Positions 16,191-26,295 of a stretch of 59,497 nt of DNA are shown piece after piece. The position numbers and the translations under genes were made by a program. The stretch lies in contig NZ_JACEHF010000008.1 of the NCBI RefSeq assembly GCF_014180685.1, forward strand, positions 1 through 59,497. The letters run 5' to 3'. Under the pieces are notes generated by a model. That model ran no database searches and had not been told where the DNA came from. It was given only the letters and a program-made list of their open reading frames with translations. The stretch is from Nocardioides pelophilus. Lineage in GTDB: Bacteria; Actinomycetota; Actinomycetes; Propionibacteriales; Nocardioidaceae. Position 1 is the first letter of the stretch. Each line of letters starts with the position of its first letter.

Positions 16191-17933
16191 TCACTGCGGT
16201 GACAGCAACGCGAAGTGGAGCAGGGCGGGTGCGTTGTAGGCGAGCCCGATCTCGTTCATCACGTAGTCCTGGGTGTCACCGCGGTGGTAGACCTGCTGGG
16301 GCGTGTCGTGGGCCCGCAGCTCGATGGGAGGGCAGCAGTAGGACCGCTGGCCGTCGATGGTCGCCTGGTCCGCCGGTCCGCCCGGCACCGCGCCGACCGG
16401 CAGCGGCCGGCCGAGCGCCTTGGTCCAGTGGTACGGGCCGGTGACGCCGTCGACGACCGCGGCGCCGCCGGTGGTGCCCTCCACCTGCAGCCGCACGCCC
16501 CACGGGTTCACACCGAGGAACCAGCCGGTGGCCCGCCCCAGCGGCCGGCTGTAGTCCGTCGGACCGACGCGATCGGCGAGCACCAGCGCGACGGCGGCTG
16601 CCTCGTGGTTGCGGGCCGCGCCCCAGAGCGGGGGTCCGGCCCGGCCGAAGGCGGTGCGATGGCCGACCTCCCAGCCCCAGTGGTCGCCGCCGGCGCGGAG
16701 GATCCGGCAGGCCGGCCGGCGGTACGAAGCAGGGGCGGCCTTCGCTCCCAGGACGCCGCACAGCTCCGCAGCCGGCAGTGCGGCCACCTCGTAGCCGTCC
16801 GCGGACACGAGCCAGCCGCTGTCGCCGTCGTCGGTGCCGGCCCTCAGCAACCGCACGGCGGCCGCCGCGTGACGCTCGCGGCCGGTGACCCGCCACAGCG
16901 CTGCGTGAGCGAAGGCTGCGTCGTCCTGCCAGGTGTCCTGCTGGTAGCAGCAGTTCCGCCAGACCTTGCCGAGCGCCTCGGCCTCGGCGAGCCAGTCCCG
17001 GGCCGCGCGGACCAGCCGGGCGCGTGCGTCGCCGGTGCGGTGCCGGGCCGCGAGGGCGAGCGCGGCGGCGGCCATCGCGGCCACGTCGGAGCCACCGGTA
17101 CGGCGGGTCAGGACGTGGCTCGGGCGGCGGGCGAGCAGCGGATTGTCGGACTCGTCGTCGCTCGCCGGGTCACGGAAGTCGCTGTGGTCGGCCTCGACGT
17201 CGCCGACCAGGGCGACGAAGATCCCTCGGCGCGGGTGGGCCCGCAGCAGGTAGCGCACTCCGATGTCCGCGCGTCGCCACAGGGCGGCGCGCAGGCCGGG
17301 CTCGTTGCGTCCGGCCAGCTCGAGCATCGCCGTCGCGAACGCCGTGGTCACCGTGAACTTGAGCTGGTCCCCCGCATCCATCCAGCCGCCGCGGACGTCG
17401 ACCCGCTCCCCCTTCTGCGGTCCGTTCACGATCCGGGACCGGGCGTCATTGAGGTGGCTGGGACCGTGGAACGGCGTCGCCGGCTCCCGGCCGTCGGCGT
17501 TCGCCCGGTAGAGCGGCAGCAGCGTCCGCACCACCTCCTGCCAGGCGCCGCTCCGCACCTCGAACCAGGCGGACTGCACCCCGTTGAACCGCACCCGGAA
17601 CCGTCCCTCGGGGAGCTCGACCAGCGGCGCCAGGTAGAAGAACGGCCACGCCTCCTCGGCGTCCCGGTGGGCCGACGGGTCGAGGGTCGCGTCGTCGACG
17701 GTGCCCGACAGCACCACGGCGCCGTCGGCGTCGACCACCTCGTAGGTCGCGTCCATCGCCGGCACGGGGCTCCCGATGATCGCGGGCGGGACGTCGCCGA
17801 GCTCCGCGACCAGGGGGACCCGGATCCGGAGCGCGGCCTGGCCCTGGGCCGGGAGGACGCACGCCGTCAGCGACGCCACGAGGGCGAGCAGGACCGCTCC
17901 CAGCACCGCCGTCCGTCGTACCGATGAGTCCAC
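16191..17933 (-). CDS. Glycoside hydrolase family 9 lipoprotein (cellulase-like)
   Basis: From GTG 17933 the product has 580 residues. A lipoprotein signal with lipobox LTAC ([20 protein letters not shown]) anchors it outside the membrane. An immunoglobulin-like N-terminal domain ends near WFEVRSGAW. The (alpha/alpha)6 catalytic domain follows, with the GH9 catalytic aspartates in [12 protein letters not shown] (about residue 184) and the proton-donor Glu in [15 protein letters not shown] near the C-terminus. GH9 enzymes cleave beta-1,4-glucans. There is no carbohydrate-binding module. The start has no clear ribosome binding site, and longer in-frame readings lack a plausible start codon nearby. 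Confidence 0.85.
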   Translation of the reverse strand: MDSSVRRTAVLGAVLLALVASLTACVLPAQGQAALRIRVPLVAELGDVPPAIIGSPVPAMDATYEVVDADGAVVLSGTVDDATLDPSAHRDAEEAWPFFYLAPLVELPEGRFRVRFNGVQSAWFEVRSGAWQEVVRTLLPLYRANADGREPATPFHGPSHLNDARSRIVNGPQKGERVDVRGGWMDAGDQLKFTVTTAFATAMLELAGRNEPGLRAALWRRADIGVRYLLRAHPRRGIFVALVGDVEADHSDFRDPASDDESDNPLLARRPSHVLTRRTGGSDVAAMAAAALALAARHRTGDARARLVRAARDWLAEAEALGKVWRNCCYQQDTWQDDAAFAHAALWRVTGRERHAAAAVRLLRAGTDDGDSGWLVSADGYEVAALPAAELCGVLGAKAAPASYRRPACRILRAGGDHWGWEVGHRTAFGRAGPPLWGAARNHEAAAVALVLADRVGPTDYSRPLGRATGWFLGVNPWGVRLQVEGTTGGAAVVDGVTGPYHWTKALGRPLPVGAVPGGPADQATIDGQRSYCCPPIELRAHDTPQQVYHRGDTQDYVMNEIGLAYNAPALLHFALLSPQ

Positions 17934-18009
17934 AAGGTCGATCGTGGCGCGCCGGACGCCCTCGTGTCCCCCGAATCGGACCAGATTCCATGAACCCGAG
18001 CAGCCTCCC

Positions 18010-18040
18010 TTGACTTCAAGCGAACTTGAGGTTTCACGAT
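18010..18040 (+). promoter_or_regulatory. MerR/SoxR-type promoter with dyad operator
   Basis: TTGACT (18010-18015) and CACGAT (18035-18040) are separated by 19 bp, the long spacer typical of MerR-family promoters. Between and over them lies the dyad ACTTCAAG-CGAA-CTTGAGGT (18013-18032), close to the classic SoxR-type box CCTCAAGTTAACTTGAGG. The transcript would run into the SDR/QueA-like pair. No MerR-family gene is visible in this window. Confidence 0.7.
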
Positions 18041-18101
18041 GGTCTCGTGACGGTCGCAGAGCGACCTCCTCGACCACCGACGACCTGAAGGACTGCTTTC
18101 G

Positions 18102-18836
18102 ATGAACACAGCACTCATCACCGGCGGCAGCGCCGGCCTCGGCCGCGCCCTCGTGGCCGCCCTTGCCGACCAGGGCTGGCACGTCATCACCGACGGCCGC
18201 GACGCGCACCGGCTCGACCAGCTGCGCCGGCTGCCCGGCGCGGACCGCATCACGGCGATCGCGGGGGACGTGACCGACGCCGAGCACCGCGCCGCGCTCC
18301 GCGCCGCCGTCGACGCGGACGGCCGGCTCGACCTGCTCATCCACAACGCGAGCGCGCTGGGTCCGGTCACGGGCGAGACCCGTCGCCGACTGCTCGCGGA
18401 CACCACCCCCGAGGACCTCCAGTACGTCTGGCGCCACAACGTCGGAGCCCCGCTGGTACTGACCTCACTGCTGTTGCCGACCCTGGTCGCCTCGCGCGGC
18501 GTCCTGCTGTCGATCTCGTCCGACGCGGCCGTGGAGCACTACGCCGGCTGGGGTCTCTACAGCGCGTCGAAGGCGGGGCTCGACCACGTGACGCTGACCT
18601 TCGCGGCCGAGAACGACGCGATCACGGCGTACGCCGTCGACCCGGGCGACATGCGCACCCAGATGCACCAGGACTGGTTCCCGGGCGAGGACATCTCGGA
18701 CCGTCCGCTCCCGGAGACGGTCGTGCCGCACCTCCTGGCGCTGCTCGCCAGCCGACCACCCTCCGGCCGCTACCGCGCTGCCGACTTCCCGGCCCTTCGC
18801 GCCCCTGCGGGCTCCCACTCCGGGGCGGCGGTCTGA
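18102..18836 (+). CDS. SDR family oxidoreductase paired with a QueA-like gene
   Basis: The 244-residue protein has the SDR cofactor motif ALITGGSAGLGRALVAAL, the acid-binding D in DVTDAEH, NAS (HNASALG), the catalytic Ser in LLSISSDAA, and YSASK with intact Tyr and Lys. The substrate is unknown. GAAGG about 10 nt before the ATG is a fair ribosome binding site. Its TGA is followed immediately by the ATG of the QueA-like gene, so the two are made together under the MerR-type promoter. The C-terminal residues after RYRAADFPALRAP are disordered-looking. Confidence 0.88.
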   Translation: MNTALITGGSAGLGRALVAALADQGWHVITDGRDAHRLDQLRRLPGADRITAIAGDVTDAEHRAALRAAVDADGRLDLLIHNASALGPVTGETRRRLLADTTPEDLQYVWRHNVGAPLVLTSLLLPTLVASRGVLLSISSDAAVEHYAGWGLYSASKAGLDHVTLTFAAENDAITAYAVDPGDMRTQMHQDWFPGEDISDRPLPETVVPHLLALLASRPPSGRYRAADFPALRAPAGSHSGAAV

Positions 18837-19934
18837 ATGCCGCTCCTCGACGAACGCCCCGCGACCAGCTTCACCGCGCCCCGGAGCGTGTTCGCGCCGG
18901 CCCCGGCAGAGCGCCGGGGGGTCGCCCGCGACCGGGTCCGGCTGCTGGTCGCCGACGGCGAACGCGGCTTGACGCACACCCGCTTCACCCATCTCGCCGA
19001 GCACCTCCGGCCCGGCGACGTGGTCGTCGTGAACGACTCGGCGACCCTGGCCGCGCAGCTCGACGCCCAGCTGGTCGGGTCGGCGGACCGGCGCCGCCCG
19101 GTGGTCGTCCACCTGGCCGCTCCGCTCCCCGACGGCTCCTGGGTCGTGGAGGTACGGCGTGCGCCGGACGCCGACCGATCGGTGCTCGACGCCGAACCCG
19201 ACGACGTGCTCGAGATCGCGGCCGGGATCGTGCGGCTGCGGCTGCGCGCGCCGTACCCGGAGCGCGGTTCCTCCCCGACCGCGGTCGGCAACCGCCTGTG
19301 GCAGGCGGACGCGGACGGCGACCTGGCCTCGGCCGCCCGCAGGTACGGCCGGCCGATCTCCTACGGCTACCTCGCCGACCGCTACCCGCTCAGCGACTAC
19401 CAGACCGTCTTCGGGCACCGCCCCGGCAGCGCCGAGATGCCGTCGGCCGGGCGACCGTTCACGGCCGAGCTGGTGACCCGCCTGGTCGCCGGCGGTGTGA
19501 TGGTCGCTCCGGTCACGCTGCACACCGGCGTGTCCTCGCAGGAGGCCGGCGAGGCGCCGCAGCCGGAGCGGTTCGAGGTCACCGCCGCCACCGCGGCGGT
19601 CGTGAACGCCGCCCGGAGCGGCGGCGGGCGGGTCATCGCGGTCGGCACCACGGCGACCCGGGCTCTCGAGTCCGCCGTCGAGGTCGCGGACGGTGGCGCC
19701 CGACTGGTGGCCGCGCGCGGCTGGACCTCGCGGGTCGTCAGCCCCGCGGACCCGCCCCGGGTCGTCGACGGGCTGGTCACCGGCTGGCACGACCCCGAGG
19801 CGTCCCACCTGTTGCTGGTCGAGGCGGTCGCCGGGCCCGAGCTGACCCAGCAGGCCTACGCCGCTGCCGTCGACGCGCGGTACCTCTGGCACGAGTTCGG
19901 CGACTCCGCGTTGCTCCTGCCCGCCGGCCGCTGA
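18837..19934 (+). CDS. QueA-like protein (S-adenosylmethionine:tRNA ribosyltransferase-isomerase family)
   Basis: The 365-residue protein follows the QueA fold from end to end: PGDVVVVNDSATLAAQL, GRPISYGY, YQTVFGHRPGSAEMPSAGRPFT, VTLHTGVSS and VIAVGTTATRALES. Authentic QueA transfers ribose from SAM to preQ1 in tRNA to make epoxyqueuosine. No tgt or other queuosine gene is nearby, and most actinobacteria I know of lack that pathway. Coupling to an SDR under a redox-type MerR promoter suggests a different, unknown substrate. I therefore withhold the symbol queA. Confidence 0.88.
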   Translation: MPLLDERPATSFTAPRSVFAPAPAERRGVARDRVRLLVADGERGLTHTRFTHLAEHLRPGDVVVVNDSATLAAQLDAQLVGSADRRRPVVVHLAAPLPDGSWVVEVRRAPDADRSVLDAEPDDVLEIAAGIVRLRLRAPYPERGSSPTAVGNRLWQADADGDLASAARRYGRPISYGYLADRYPLSDYQTVFGHRPGSAEMPSAGRPFTAELVTRLVAGGVMVAPVTLHTGVSSQEAGEAPQPERFEVTAATAAVVNAARSGGGRVIAVGTTATRALESAVEVADGGARLVAARGWTSRVVSPADPPRVVDGLVTGWHDPEASHLLLVEAVAGPELTQQAYAAAVDARYLWHEFGDSALLLPAGR

Positions 19935-20010
19935 GGCGCGCGTACGGCGAGGCACGGGTCCGGCGTCGACTCAGGGTCGTCCTCAGGGGTTATCCGGATG
20001 CGGCTTCACC

Positions 20011-20016
20011 TACGAT
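20011..20016 (+). promoter_or_regulatory. -10 box of the MacB-type ATPase gene
   Basis: TACGAT lies 8 nt before GTG 20025. It favours that GTG, or the ATG at 20034, over the ATG at 19998, which lies upstream of the box. Confidence 0.45.
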
Positions 20017-20024
20017 CAGGCAGC

Positions 20025-20807
20025 GTGTCCCCCATGACGAGCGACTCCCCCCACACCACGGTCGCCGCGCGGGCCGTCGACCTCACCAAGGTCTACGGCT
20101 CCGGCCAGTCCGAGGTCCGCGCCCTCGACGGCGTCACCATCGATCTCGAAGCGGGCAAGTTCACCGCGATCATGGGTCCGTCCGGCTCCGGCAAGTCGAC
20201 CCTGATGCACTGCCTCGCTGCGCTCGACACCCCGACCTCGGGGTCGATCGAGGTCGCCGGCACGTCCCTCTCGGGCCTGAGCGACAAGGCGCTGACAGCG
20301 CTGCGGCGGGAGCGGATCGGCTTCGTCTTCCAGGCGTTCAACCTGATCCCGACGCTCACCGCGCGGGAGAACATCCTGCTCCCGCTCGACCTGGCCGGCA
20401 CCAAGCCCGACCAGGCCTGGTTCGACACCGTCGTCGACGCGGTCGGGCTGCACGACCGGCTCGGTCACCGACCGAGCGAGATGTCGGGCGGCCAGCAGCA
20501 GCGGGTCGCGTGCGCCCGGGCGCTCGCGAGCAAACCCACGATCGTCTTCGCCGACGAGCCCACCGGCAACCTCGACAGCGCGTCGGGCGCGGAGGTCCTC
20601 TCCTTCCTGCGCCGCAGCGTCGACGAGTTCGGCCAGACCGTCGTGATGGTGACCCACGACGCCCTCGCCGCGTCGCACTGCGACCGGGTCGTGTTCCTCG
20701 CCGACGGCAAGGTCGTCGACGAGATCCAGGACCCCGACCGCGAGCAGGTCCTCGAGCACATGACCGCGCTCCAGACCCTCGTCGCGGCCGCGGTCGAGAC
20801 CGCCTGA
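20025..20807 (+). CDS. ABC transporter ATP-binding protein, MacB/LolD type
   Basis: The 260-residue ATPase has Walker A GPSGSGKST, Q-loop FVFQAFNLIPTLTARENI, signature SGGQQQRVACARAL, Walker B IVFADEPTGNLDS and switch His in MVTHD. These match the subfamily that powers FtsX-fold permeases (MacB/LolD). It sits 2 bp before the matching permease gene. Such pairs move lipids, peptides or drugs across or out of the membrane rather than importing solutes. The start is inferred from the TACGAT box; a start at ATG 20034 is also possible. Confidence 0.9.
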   Translation: MSPMTSDSPHTTVAARAVDLTKVYGSGQSEVRALDGVTIDLEAGKFTAIMGPSGSGKSTLMHCLAALDTPTSGSIEVAGTSLSGLSDKALTALRRERIGFVFQAFNLIPTLTARENILLPLDLAGTKPDQAWFDTVVDAVGLHDRLGHRPSEMSGGQQQRVACARALASKPTIVFADEPTGNLDSASGAEVLSFLRRSVDEFGQTVVMVTHDALAASHCDRVVFLADGKVVDEIQDPDREQVLEHMTALQTLVAAAVETA

Positions 20808-20809
20808 CG

Positions 20810-23353
20810 ATGTTCAAGCTCACCCTGCGCAACCTCTTCGCGCGCAAGCTCCGGCTCGTCATGAGCGGGCTCGCCATCGTGCTCGGCGTCGCGTTCCTCT
20901 CCGGCGTCCTCGTCTTCAACCACGGGCTGTCCGCCACCTTCGACGGCATCATCAACGGATCCACGCCCGACGGCGTGGTCCGGGCCGAGTCGTCGGAGGA
21001 GTTCGACGGTGGCTTCTCCGGCACGCCCACCGCGGTGCTGACCCCCGAGGTCGTCGACGACCTCGCCGCGCTGCCCGAGGTCGACCGCGCGGACGGCGAC
21101 GTCGCGGGCTTCGGCATGAACCTGCTCGCGTCCGACGGCACCGTGGTCGGTGGCACCGGCGCCCCGACGCTCGCCTTCAACTACCACGACGGCCCCAACA
21201 TGGAGGGCGGCTCGGTCCTCGAGCTCGAGAGCGGCCGCTGGCCGGAGGGCACCGACGAGATCGCGCTCGACAGCGCCGCGGTCGAGGCGGGCGACTACGA
21301 GCTCGGCGACGACGTGCAGCTGCTGGCGCCGTACGGCGAGCTGAACCGCACCGCGGAGCTGGTCGGCACCGCGGAGTTCAACGGCGGCGGTACGGCGGGC
21401 GCCACCCTGCTGATCTTCTCCACCGAGGGCGCGCAGGAGATCTTCCTCGGCGGGCAGGACGCCTTCAACCGGATCAGCCTGACCGCTGCCGACGGGGTGT
21501 CCCAGAAGCAGCTGGCCGACGCGGCGCAGGAGGTCCTCCCCGACGGGTTCGAGGCGGTGACCGGCGACAAGGTCGCCAAGGAGTCCCAGGCAGCGATCGG
21601 CGAGTTCCTCGGCATCATCACGATCTTCCTGCTGATCTTCGCCGGCATCGCGGTGCTCGTCGGCGGCTTCATCATCCTCAACACGTTCTCGATCCTGGTC
21701 GCCCAGCGTTCCCGCGAGCTGGCGCTGCTCCGGGCGCTGGGGGCGGCCCGCGAGCAGGTCACCCGCTCGGTGCTGCTCGAGGCGCTGGTGCTCTCGGTCG
21801 TCGCGACCACGATCGGCATCGGTCTCGGCTGGCTGCTCGCCCGCGGGCTCGCGGCGGTGTTCCGCGGGATCGGGCTCGACATCGCCGGCAACGCCCTCGA
21901 CCTCACCCTGCTCGCGATCGTCGCCAGCTACGTGGTCGGCATCGTGATCACCATGATCGCGGCCTACGTGCCGTCCCGCCGGGCCGGCCGGGTCGCGCCG
22001 ATCGCCGCCATGCGGGCCGACGCGCCGCAGGCCCTCACCTCGCTCGGGCGCCGCACCGTCGTCGGCGGCGCGCTCCTGGCGGTCGGTGCGGTGCTGCTGG
22101 TCTCGGGCGTGGTCGGCGCACCCGGCTCCGACGCCCTGTGGGTCGGCCTCGGCGCGGTGATCTGGATCGTCACGGTCGCCGTGATCAGCCCGATCATCGG
22201 CAAGCCGGTCCTCGTCGCGTGCCGCGAGCTCTTCGCGAGGCTGTTCGGGACCACCGGCCGGTTGGCGGGCGAGAACGCGCTCCGCGACCCGCGGCGCACC
22301 GGCGCCACCGCCTCCGCGCTCATGATCGGGCTCGCTCTGGTGTCGACGATCGGCGTCCTGGCGGCCTCGCTCAACGCGTCGATCGACGACGTCGTCGACG
22401 AGGAGTTCACCGCCGACTTCCTGGTCCAGAGCACGACGTTCACGCCGTTCTCGACCACCATCGGCGACGCGATCGAGGACGTCGACGGGGTCGCCGTCGC
22501 CAGCCGGCAGCAGTTCGTCGGTGCCCGCATCGACGGCGAGACCGAGTACGTCGCCGGCAACGACGCCGCCTTCCCCGACGTCTACGACCTCGACGTCGAG
22601 GCGGGCCGGATCGAGCTGAGGGGGCCGGAGGCCTTCGTCTACGACGACTACGCCGACGAGCACGACGTGGGCCTCGGCGACCGGCTCGACCTCACCTTCC
22701 CCGGTGGCAAGAAGCTCGAGCTCGAGGTCGTCGGCATCGTGAAGTCGTCCGAGGTGACCGCGCCGATCAGCCTGCCGCTCGACCAGCTCGCGGCGGCTGG
22801 GCTGACCCGCCAGGACACCAGCATCAGCATCCTCCTCGAGCCCGGCGCCGACGCCGGCGTCGTCCACGACGCCCTGGAGGACGCCGCGGCAGACGCACCG
22901 ATCGTCGGCGTCTACGACAAGGAGGAGTTCAGCGACTCGATCCGCGACCAGGTCAACCAGCTGCTCTTCATCATCTACGGCCTGCTGGCGCTCGCGATCA
23001 TCATCGCCGTCTTCGGGATCGTGAACACGCTCGGCCTGAGCGTGATCGAGCGCACCCGCGAGGTCGGCCTGCTGCGCGCCATCGGGATGAGCCGGTCGCG
23101 GCTGCGCCGGATGATCACCCTCGAGTCGGTCGCGATCGCCGTGCTCGGCGCCGTGCTCGGGCTCGGCCTCGGTCTGGTCGTCGGCGTGGCGCTGCGCGAG
23201 TCGCTCAAGGGCGACCTCACCAGCCTCGGCCTCCCCATCACCCAGCTCGTCGTGTTCATGGTGATCTCCGTGGTGGTCGGAGTGCTCGCCGCGGTGCTCC
23301 CGTCGATCCGGGCGTCGCGGATGAACGTGCTCGAGGCGATCGCCACCGAGTAG
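20810..23353 (+). CDS. FtsX-fold ABC transporter permease (two FtsX domains)
   Basis: The 847-residue protein starts MFKLTLRNLFARKLRLVMSG, a cytoplasmic helix leading into the first transmembrane segment. An extracellular domain (about residues 45-255) follows, then three helices of the first FtsX domain (FLLIFAGIAVLVGGFIILN; RSRELALLRALGAAREQV). A second unit repeats the plan, with GLLALAIIIAVFGIVNTLGLSVIERTREVGLLRAIGMSR near the C-terminus. The paired RELALLRALG / REVGLLRAIG loops are the ATPase contact. It partners the preceding ATPase. The substrate is not predictable. Confidence 0.92.
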   Translation: MFKLTLRNLFARKLRLVMSGLAIVLGVAFLSGVLVFNHGLSATFDGIINGSTPDGVVRAESSEEFDGGFSGTPTAVLTPEVVDDLAALPEVDRADGDVAGFGMNLLASDGTVVGGTGAPTLAFNYHDGPNMEGGSVLELESGRWPEGTDEIALDSAAVEAGDYELGDDVQLLAPYGELNRTAELVGTAEFNGGGTAGATLLIFSTEGAQEIFLGGQDAFNRISLTAADGVSQKQLADAAQEVLPDGFEAVTGDKVAKESQAAIGEFLGIITIFLLIFAGIAVLVGGFIILNTFSILVAQRSRELALLRALGAAREQVTRSVLLEALVLSVVATTIGIGLGWLLARGLAAVFRGIGLDIAGNALDLTLLAIVASYVVGIVITMIAAYVPSRRAGRVAPIAAMRADAPQALTSLGRRTVVGGALLAVGAVLLVSGVVGAPGSDALWVGLGAVIWIVTVAVISPIIGKPVLVACRELFARLFGTTGRLAGENALRDPRRTGATASALMIGLALVSTIGVLAASLNASIDDVVDEEFTADFLVQSTTFTPFSTTIGDAIEDVDGVAVASRQQFVGARIDGETEYVAGNDAAFPDVYDLDVEAGRIELRGPEAFVYDDYADEHDVGLGDRLDLTFPGGKKLELEVVGIVKSSEVTAPISLPLDQLAAAGLTRQDTSISILLEPGADAGVVHDALEDAAADAPIVGVYDKEEFSDSIRDQVNQLLFIIYGLLALAIIIAVFGIVNTLGLSVIERTREVGLLRAIGMSRSRLRRMITLESVAIAVLGAVLGLGLGLVVGVALRESLKGDLTSLGLPITQLVVFMVISVVVGVLAAVLPSIRASRMNVLEAIATE

Positions 23354-23393
23354 CGGCCGGCCGCCGTACGATGGCCGCCGAGAGGGGGCGGCG

Positions 23394-23645
23394 ATGGTCG
23401 ATCCGATCGGCGACATCATCGGGGACTGCCGGACGTTCGCCGCCCAGCAGCGCGACCGCCTGCTTGACCGGGGCATCCTGTTCGAGGACTTCACCCACGT
23501 GAAGTTCTACCGACTCTCGCTGAGGGCGTCCGTCGAGCTCGGTGCCGGCCCGTTCGAGGACGGGTTCCACCACGTCGACGGTTGGGTGCCCCAGCGGCTC
23601 GTGACCGCGACCGGCCCGAACCCGCTGCCTCGCTCGACCGGCTGA
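23394..23645 (+). CDS. Small protein of unknown function
   Basis: The 83-residue product begins MVDPIGDIIGDCRTFAAQQ and has no signal peptide or membrane helix. It carries one Cys, an aromatic/His-rich middle (FEDFTHVKFYRL, DGFHHVDGWVP) and a basic tail. I do not recognise the family. The case for a gene is a strong GAGGGGG ribosome binding site 5 nt before the ATG, a TACGAT -10-like box at 23367-23372, and open space between the permease and the convergent ABC-F gene. It may be independent of the transporter. Confidence 0.6.
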   Translation: MVDPIGDIIGDCRTFAAQQRDRLLDRGILFEDFTHVKFYRLSLRASVELGAGPFEDGFHHVDGWVPQRLVTATGPNPLPRSTG

Positions 23646-23660
23646 CCGGTCGGTCAGCCC

Positions 23661-25259
<1,599 letters not shown>

Positions 25260-25314
25260 GACGTGCGAAGTCTCCCACGGGGTCGCGCCCCACGCCCAAA
25301 CGAGCAGCGTCCTC

Positions 25315-25320
25315 TAGGGT
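25315..25320 (+). promoter_or_regulatory. -10 box of the metallopeptidase gene
   Basis: TAGGGT lies 6 nt before GTG 25327, making the mRNA leaderless. Confidence 0.55.
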
Positions 25321-25326
25321 GCTGGA

Positions 25327-26283
25327 GTGGTCAGATTCAATCCGAAGGCTCGGCTCGACCGGTCCCGCGTGCGGGACACCGGATCTGGCGGCGGGGGCGG
25401 CATGGGCGGCGCCGGCATGCGCATCCCGATCCCCGGAGGCATGGCAGGCAAGGGTGGCGTCGGGGGGCTCATCCTGGTGGTGGTCGTCGTGGTCATCGGC
25501 CTGGTCACCGGCGCCAACCCGTTCGGCGGGAGCGACCCCTACTCACCCTCGCGCCTCAGCGACGCGGAGGACAGCGGCCGCTACGACCACTGCGAGACCG
25601 GCGAGGACGCCAACGAGGACCACGACTGCGCCCGGGTCGCGATCGAGAACTCGCTGACCGACTACTGGGACTCCGAGCTGGGCGGCAAGTTCCGCCCGAT
25701 CGAGACGCTCACCACGTTCTCCGGGTCGGTCGACACGGGCTGCGGCGGGGCCGACTCCTCGGTGGGACCGTTCTACTGCCCGGCGGACGACTCCATCTAT
25801 CTCGACACCACGTTCTTCGACCAGGTCCTCGAGCGCCAGCTCGGCGGTCCGGACGGCGGCTTCGTCGAGTTCTACGTCCTCGCCCACGAGTACGGCCACC
25901 ACATCTCCAACCTGCTCGGCTTCATGGCGCAGGTGCGGACGCAGGAGACCGGCCCCACCTCTCCCGGCGTCCGGCTGGAGCTGCAGGCGGACTGCTACGC
26001 CGGCATGTGGGCACACCACGCGACGACCACCGAGGACGAGGCGGGCGAGGTGCTCATCGAGGACCTGTCGCAGGAGGACATCGACCTTGCGATCGAGGCG
26101 GCCGAGGCGGTCGGCGACGACCGGATCCAGCGCAAGACCCAGGGCCAGGTCAACGAGGAGTCCTGGACCCACGGTTCGGCCGGCCAGCGCAAGCACTGGT
26201 TCCTGATCGGCTACGAGCAGGGCTCCCTCGACGACTGCGACACCTTCTCCGCCTCCGACGACGAGGTCCGCGCCGAGAGCTGA
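25327..26283 (+). CDS. Membrane-anchored neutral zinc metallopeptidase (YpfJ family)
   Basis: The 318-residue protein has a Gly-rich cytoplasmic N-terminus, one transmembrane helix (about residues 45-62, GGLILVVVVVVIGLVTG) and an external domain. The zinc site is HEYGHH (near residue 187), and the third ligand lies in LELQADCYAGMWAHH. Both match the YpfJ/KPN_02809 neutral zinc metallopeptidase family. Conserved Cys pairs (DHCETG...DHDC; CGGADSS...YCP) are likely disulfides. The physiological substrate is unknown. Confidence 0.9.
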   Translation: MVRFNPKARLDRSRVRDTGSGGGGGMGGAGMRIPIPGGMAGKGGVGGLILVVVVVVIGLVTGANPFGGSDPYSPSRLSDAEDSGRYDHCETGEDANEDHDCARVAIENSLTDYWDSELGGKFRPIETLTTFSGSVDTGCGGADSSVGPFYCPADDSIYLDTTFFDQVLERQLGGPDGGFVEFYVLAHEYGHHISNLLGFMAQVRTQETGPTSPGVRLELQADCYAGMWAHHATTTEDEAGEVLIEDLSQEDIDLAIEAAEAVGDDRIQRKTQGQVNEESWTHGSAGQRKHWFLIGYEQGSLDDCDTFSASDDEVRAES

Positions 26284-26295
26284 TCCGGCGGGCCG

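Noticed and set aside
20465..23494. 1009-codon open frame on the minus strand
   Set aside because: It is antisense to the FtsX permease, whose plus-strand frame has clear motifs and membrane helices. The antisense product is charged low-complexity sequence.
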